From the NCBI RefSeq assembly GCF_000315625.1, contig NW_005434397.1, positions 1 through 35,237 on the forward strand: DNA of 35,237 nt. Direction: 5' to 3'. Shown here in pieces: positions 31,624 to 35,237 of the stretch. This DNA is from Guillardia theta CCMP2712 (lineage: Eukaryota > Cryptophyceae > Pyrenomonadales > Geminigeraceae). The position numbers and the translations under genes are program-made. The notes under the pieces were generated by a model that saw nothing but the letters and a program-made list of their open reading frames with translations, was not told the DNA's origin and did no database searches. The number at the start of each line of letters is the position of its first letter. Within the stretch, counting starts at the first letter, position 1.

Positions 31624-31631
31624 CTTTAATA
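31624..31631 (-). promoter_or_regulatory. TATA-like element of the membrane-protein gene
   Basis: Minus-strand TATTAAAG lies 36 bases before the ATG at 31588, within a 158-base gap. Confidence 0.4.
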
Positions 31632-31686
31632 CGATGCAACAATGAAGATTGACGTGGGCGATAAAGCGGGTGGGCTTGCGCCCTGA

Positions 31687-31692
31687 TTTATT
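31687..31692 (-). terminator. AATAAA signal of the nuclease fragment
   Basis: Minus-strand AATAAA lies 55 bases behind the stop codon at 31747. Confidence 0.4.
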
Positions 31693-31746
31693 CTCGATAA
31701 AGTTCAAGGCAGCATGGCACGCCTTGAGGGTGGGCGGGTGTGTCTC

Positions 31747-32607
31747 TCACGATGCTAACCGAGGCCTGCTGACTCCCCATCCCGCGGCCCCTGACTTGAT
31801 GCGCTTGTAGCCGTAGGTCTTGGAGTACGGGTCCGGGTAGAGCGAATCCGCGTTCCAGTAGAGCAGTGTCCAGAGGGCGTTGCTAGAGTGGCTACGGAGG
31901 TAGTTGACGTCCGGGAGCTTCGCCAGCGTCCCTGGGGCCATGCTCCCGCACTCCTTGATCGAGCGCATGATCCTCTCTTCCTCCCTCCTCCGGTCGGGCG
32001 TGTCCGCCACCGCGCTCAGGGCGGACTGGTTCACCCGCAGGCTGATCCTCTTCTCGTACACCATGGCGTACAGCACGGCGGAGGCCAGGGAGATGATCGC
32101 CACGTCCTGGTCGTGGCTCTCCTCCTTGCCATCCACGAGGGATAGGATCGGGACGACGATGTCCCTGTGGCTCCATACCCTCGCCGGCCCCACCGTGGGC
32201 AGTCCCTGCGTATAGTCGCACCCCGTGAGGATGGTGAAGAGCGCCAGCACCGAGCACGCGTTGGCCCTCTCCCCGGTCAGTGGGCCTATATCCTTGCAGA
32301 GCTCCAGCGCCAGCCGGTTGATGTGGACGTACTCGTACTCGTGCTTCGCCGGCCTTGGCGCTGTGTCGGCCTTTGTCCTCACCTTGATCCGATACACCGC
32401 AACCTGCGGGACGGCCCTCCCCGCGCGGCATAGCTGCTCGAGGTGGACCATCGACATGGGGACGTAATCACCGTCGATGGCGTCGATGATCATGTTGCCG
32501 AGATGGCTGTAGGAGGTGAACTTGACGTCACTCTCCCCCTTCAGACCGGTGTGATCGATGGAGAAGGGCCTGAAGGTCCCGTTCGGGAGGTGCTCGACCG
32601 GTGCCTC
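31747..32607 (-). pseudogene. FEN1/XPG-type nuclease, N-terminal part replaced by the repeat array
   Basis: The C-terminal part of a structure-specific 5' nuclease. Reading from the repeat border inward it shows GESDVKF (compare GEADVK/GEAEA of the family), then AIDGDYVPM (the acidic metal-binding site of the I region), and further on TGCDYTQGLPTVGPARVW, the helix-3-turn-helix DNA-binding motif GCDY.xGxPxxGP. The first ATG at 32491 leaves only 248 residues and lies behind the first acidic motif. The coding pattern continues upstream of it to 32608 without any Met, and then runs into the repeat unit and a stop at 32680-32682. The N-terminal catalytic half is therefore absent. Family enzymes process flaps and are common in large DNA viruses. 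As it stands this copy is almost certainly inactive, unless an intact copy exists elsewhere. Confidence 0.75.
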
Positions 32608-35237
32608 GACCCCCCTGTTTCTCGACGGATCCTGCCGGCCGGGCCCGTCAGTAGACCGACTGCAGCCTTCAGCCCCGCCTCAGACCCCCTGGAGGCCCGC
32701 CAGGAGGCTAAGTGTCCGGAGATTGGCCGGGGGCCTGATCTCTCCGGGCGGCCGTGACCGGTCAGCGGACCGTGTCAGCAGGCCCGTGACATGTCAGCCG
32801 GCTGACAGGGGCCGTGACCCGGCTGACAGGCTCACCTGACCGGTCACGTGACACATCACGTGACCGAGACAAGACTTTTTTATATCGCAGATCCAAAAAC
32901 CCATAGGACATTTCTCCCAGGGGGAAGAAAACCTCCCTTGACCCCCCTGTTTCTCGACGGATCCTGCCGGCCGGGCCCGTCAGTAGACCGACTGCAGCCT
33001 TCAGCCCCGCCTCAGACCCCCTGGAGGCCCGCCAGGAGGCTAAGTGTCCGGAGATTGGCCGGGGGCCTGATCTCTCCGGGCGGCCGTGACCGGTCAGCGG
33101 ACCGTGTCAGCAGGCCCGTGACATGTCAGCCGGCTGACAGGGGCCGTGACCCGGCTGACAGGCTCACCTGACCGGTCACGTGACACATCACGTGACCGAG
33201 ACAAGACTTTTTTATATCGCAGATCCAAAAACCCATAGGACATTTCTCCCAGGGGGAAGAAAACCTCCCTTGACCCCCCTGTTTCTCGACGGATCCTGCC
33301 GGCCGGGCCCGTCAGTAGACCGACTGCAGCCTTCAGCCCCGCCTCAGACCCCCTGGAGGCCCGCCAGGAGGCTAAGTGTCCGGAGATTGGCCGGGGGCCT
33401 GATCTCTCCGGGCGGCCGTGACCGGTCAGCGGACCGTGTCAGCAGGCCCGTGACATGTCAGCCGGCTGACAGGGGCCGTGACCCGGCTGACAGGCTCACC
33501 TGACCGGTCACGTGACACATCACGTGACCGAGACAAGACTTTTTTATATCGCAGATCCAAAAACCCATAGGACATTTCTCCCAGGGGGAAGAAAACCTCC
33601 CTTGACCCCCCTGTTTCTCGACGGATCCTGCCGGCCGGGCCCGTCAGTAGACCGACTGCAGCCTTCAGCCCCGCCTCAGACCCCCTGGAGGCCCGCCAGG
33701 AGGCTAAGTGTCCGGAGATTGGCCGGGGGCCTGATCTCTCCGGGCGGCCGTGACCGGTCAGCGGACCGTGTCAGCAGGCCCGTGACATGTCAGCCGGCTG
33801 ACAGGGGCCGTGACCCGGCTGACAGGCTCACCTGACCGGTCACGTGACACATCACGTGACCGAGACAAGACTTTTTTATATCGCAGATCCAAAAACAAAG
33901 TCGCTTCAGTATCAGGGGGAAGAAAACCTCCCTTGACCCCCCTGTTTCTCGACGGATCCTGCCGGCCGGGCCCGTCAGTAGACCGACTGCAGCCTTCAGC
34001 CCCGCCTCAGACCCCCTGGAGGCCCGCCAGGAGGCTAAGTGTCCGGAGATTGGCCGGGGGCCTGATCTCTCCGGGCGGCCGTGACCGGTCAGCGGACCGT
34101 GTCAGCAGGCCCGTGACATGTCAGCCGGCTGACAGGGGCCGTGACCCGGCTGACAGGCTCACCTGACCGGTCACGTGACACATCACGTGACCGAGACAAG
34201 ACTTTTTTATATCGCAGATCCAAAAACCCATAGGACATTTCTCCCAGGGGGAAGAAAACCTCCCTTGACCCCCCTGTTTCTCGACGGATCCTGCCGGCCG
34301 GGCCGGTCAGTAGACCGACTGCAGCCTTCAGCCCCGCCTCAGACCCCCTGGAGGCCCGCCAGGAGGCTAAGTGTCCGGAGATTGGCCGGGGGCCTGATCT
34401 CTCCGGGCGGCCGTGACCGGTCAGCGGACCGTGTCAGCAGGCCCGTGACATGTCAGCCGGCTGACAGGGGCCGTGACCCGGCTGACAGGCTCACCTGACC
34501 GGTCACGTGACACATCACGTGACCGAGACAAGACTTTTTTATATCGCAGATCCCATAACCCATAGGACATTTCTCCCAGGGGGAAGAAAACCTCCCTTGA
34601 CCCACCTGTTTCTCGACGGATCCTGCCGGCCGGGCCCGTCAGTAGACCGACTGCAGCCTTCAGCCCCGCCTCAGACCCCCTGGAGGCCCGCCAGGAGGCT
34701 AAGTGTCCGGAGATTGGCCGGGGGCCTGATCTCTCCGGGCGGCCGTGACCGGTCAGCGGACCGTGTCAGCAGGCCCGTGACATGTCAGCCGGCTGACAGG
34801 GGCCGTGACCCGGCTGACAGGCTCACCTGACCGGTCACGTGACACATCACGTGACCGAGACAAGACTTTTTTATATCGCAGATCCAAAAACCCATAGGAC
34901 ATTTCTCCCAGGGGGAAGAAAACCTCCCTTGACCCCCCTGTTTCTCGACGGATCCTGCCGGCCGGGCCCGTCAGAGACCGACTGCAGCCTTCAGCCCCGC
35001 CTCAGACCCCCTGGAGGCCCGCCAGGAGGCTAAGTGTCCGGAGATTGGCCGGGGGCCTGATCTCTCCGGGCGGCCGTGACCCGGTCAGCGGACCGTGTCA
35101 GCAGGCCGTGACATGTCAGCCGGCTGACAGGGGGCCGTGACCCGGCTGACAGGCTCACCTGACCGGTCACGTGACACATCACGTGACCGAGACAAGACAT
35201 TTTTTATATCGCAGATCCAAAAACCCATAGGACATTT
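32608..35237. repeat. Tandem array of 332-base palindrome-rich units, running off the right edge
   Basis: Unit starts (GACCCCCCTGTTTCTCGACG) at 32608, 32940, 33272, 33604, 33935, 34267, 34599 and 34931: seven complete units of 332 bases (one of 331) and 307 bases of an eighth. Copies are nearly identical. Differences are a replaced patch near 33896-33914, a few substitutions (34305, around 34553-34558, 34604) and several one- or two-base indels in the last unit. Each unit has a GC-rich part with inverted repeats and a short AT-rich part (CTTTTTTATATCGCAG). No ATG-initiated gene is seen in it. Position at the window edge and truncation of the neighbouring gene suggest a genome-terminal or subterminal array; a satellite or an internal array is also possible. 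Confidence 0.95.
32754..32863. repeat. Inverted-repeat core of the 332-base unit
   Basis: In the first unit GTGACCGGTCAG (32754-32765) and its reverse complement CTGACCGGTCAC (32836-32847) flank a perfect 16-base palindrome, TGTCAGCCGGCTGACA (32792-32807). Two copies of the palindrome TCACGTGA follow at 32844-32851 and 32856-32863. The same arrangement recurs in every unit. It could form a hairpin or be a multi-site protein-binding region. Confidence 0.8.

Noticed and set aside
32848-35033. Repeated 107-residue plus-strand frames, one per 332-base unit
   Set aside because: They open with GTG, not ATG, arise only because the unit happens to lack stops in that phase, and the 331-base unit changes their reading. 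No promoter pattern or protein-like composition supports them.
32608-35237. CRISPR array
   Set aside because: Units are 332 bases and almost identical throughout; there are no short repeats with different spacers.
1-35237. tRNA, rRNA or other structured RNA genes
   Set aside because: I looked for tRNA-like arm motifs in the gaps between genes and found none; the gaps outside the repeat array are under 190 bases.

Overview
The window reads as part of the genome of a large double-stranded DNA virus, or an integrated virus-like element, of a eukaryotic host, probably an alga or other protist. Support: intron-free genes packed on both strands with gaps mostly under 160 bases and two tail-to-tail overlaps; TATA-like elements 22-36 bases upstream of many start codons; AATAAA signals just behind five genes; eukaryotic-type secreted proteins (signal peptides, calcium-binding EGF modules, ephrin-receptor-like cysteine repeats, lectin-like folds); and a tandem array of long palindrome-rich units running off the right edge, as at some viral genome ends. 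I see no major capsid protein, polymerase or packaging ATPase, so the viral reading is an inference. An intron-poor protist chromosome is the main alternative.

Layout, left to right. (1) 1-3975: 3' part of a large extracellular-type protein ending in a LamG-like domain, a calcium-loop motif and a cysteine-rich tail. (2) 4039-6843: a secreted cysteine-repeat protein with a galactose-binding-like N-terminus, mosaic in base composition, followed by an in-frame stop and a 54-codon cysteine-rich remnant. (3) 7030-11814: small and medium genes: a probable permuted NlpC/P60-type papain-like hydrolase, a cysteine-rich protein, a 57-residue proline-rich peptide, a helical protein, two unrecognised minus-strand proteins (one ending in a CxxC pair), and a small basic protein. 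(4) 11851-28695, minus strand: one uninterrupted 5614-codon gene for a giant secreted protein of about 5000 residues of cysteine repeats with inserted LamG-like, galactose-binding-like and five EGF modules, plus a unique 560-residue C-terminus. (5) 28808-31588, minus: a protein with a duplicated helical module and a histidine/tryptophan 12-residue repeat tail, then a protein with about nine membrane segments. (6) 31747-32607, minus: the C-terminal part of a FEN1/XPG-type nuclease, cut off exactly where the repeat array begins. (7) 32608-35237: seven full and one partial copy of a 332-base repeat.

Three of the largest genes share one cysteine-repeat fold and carry different candidate glycan-binding modules. 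The simplest joint reading is a surface or secreted adhesion system, perhaps virion fibres or host-matrix mimics, evolving by swapping repeat cassettes. The nuclease fragment is the only gene with a clear link to nucleic-acid metabolism. Apart from the repeat array, no stretch longer than 300 bases lacks a gene.
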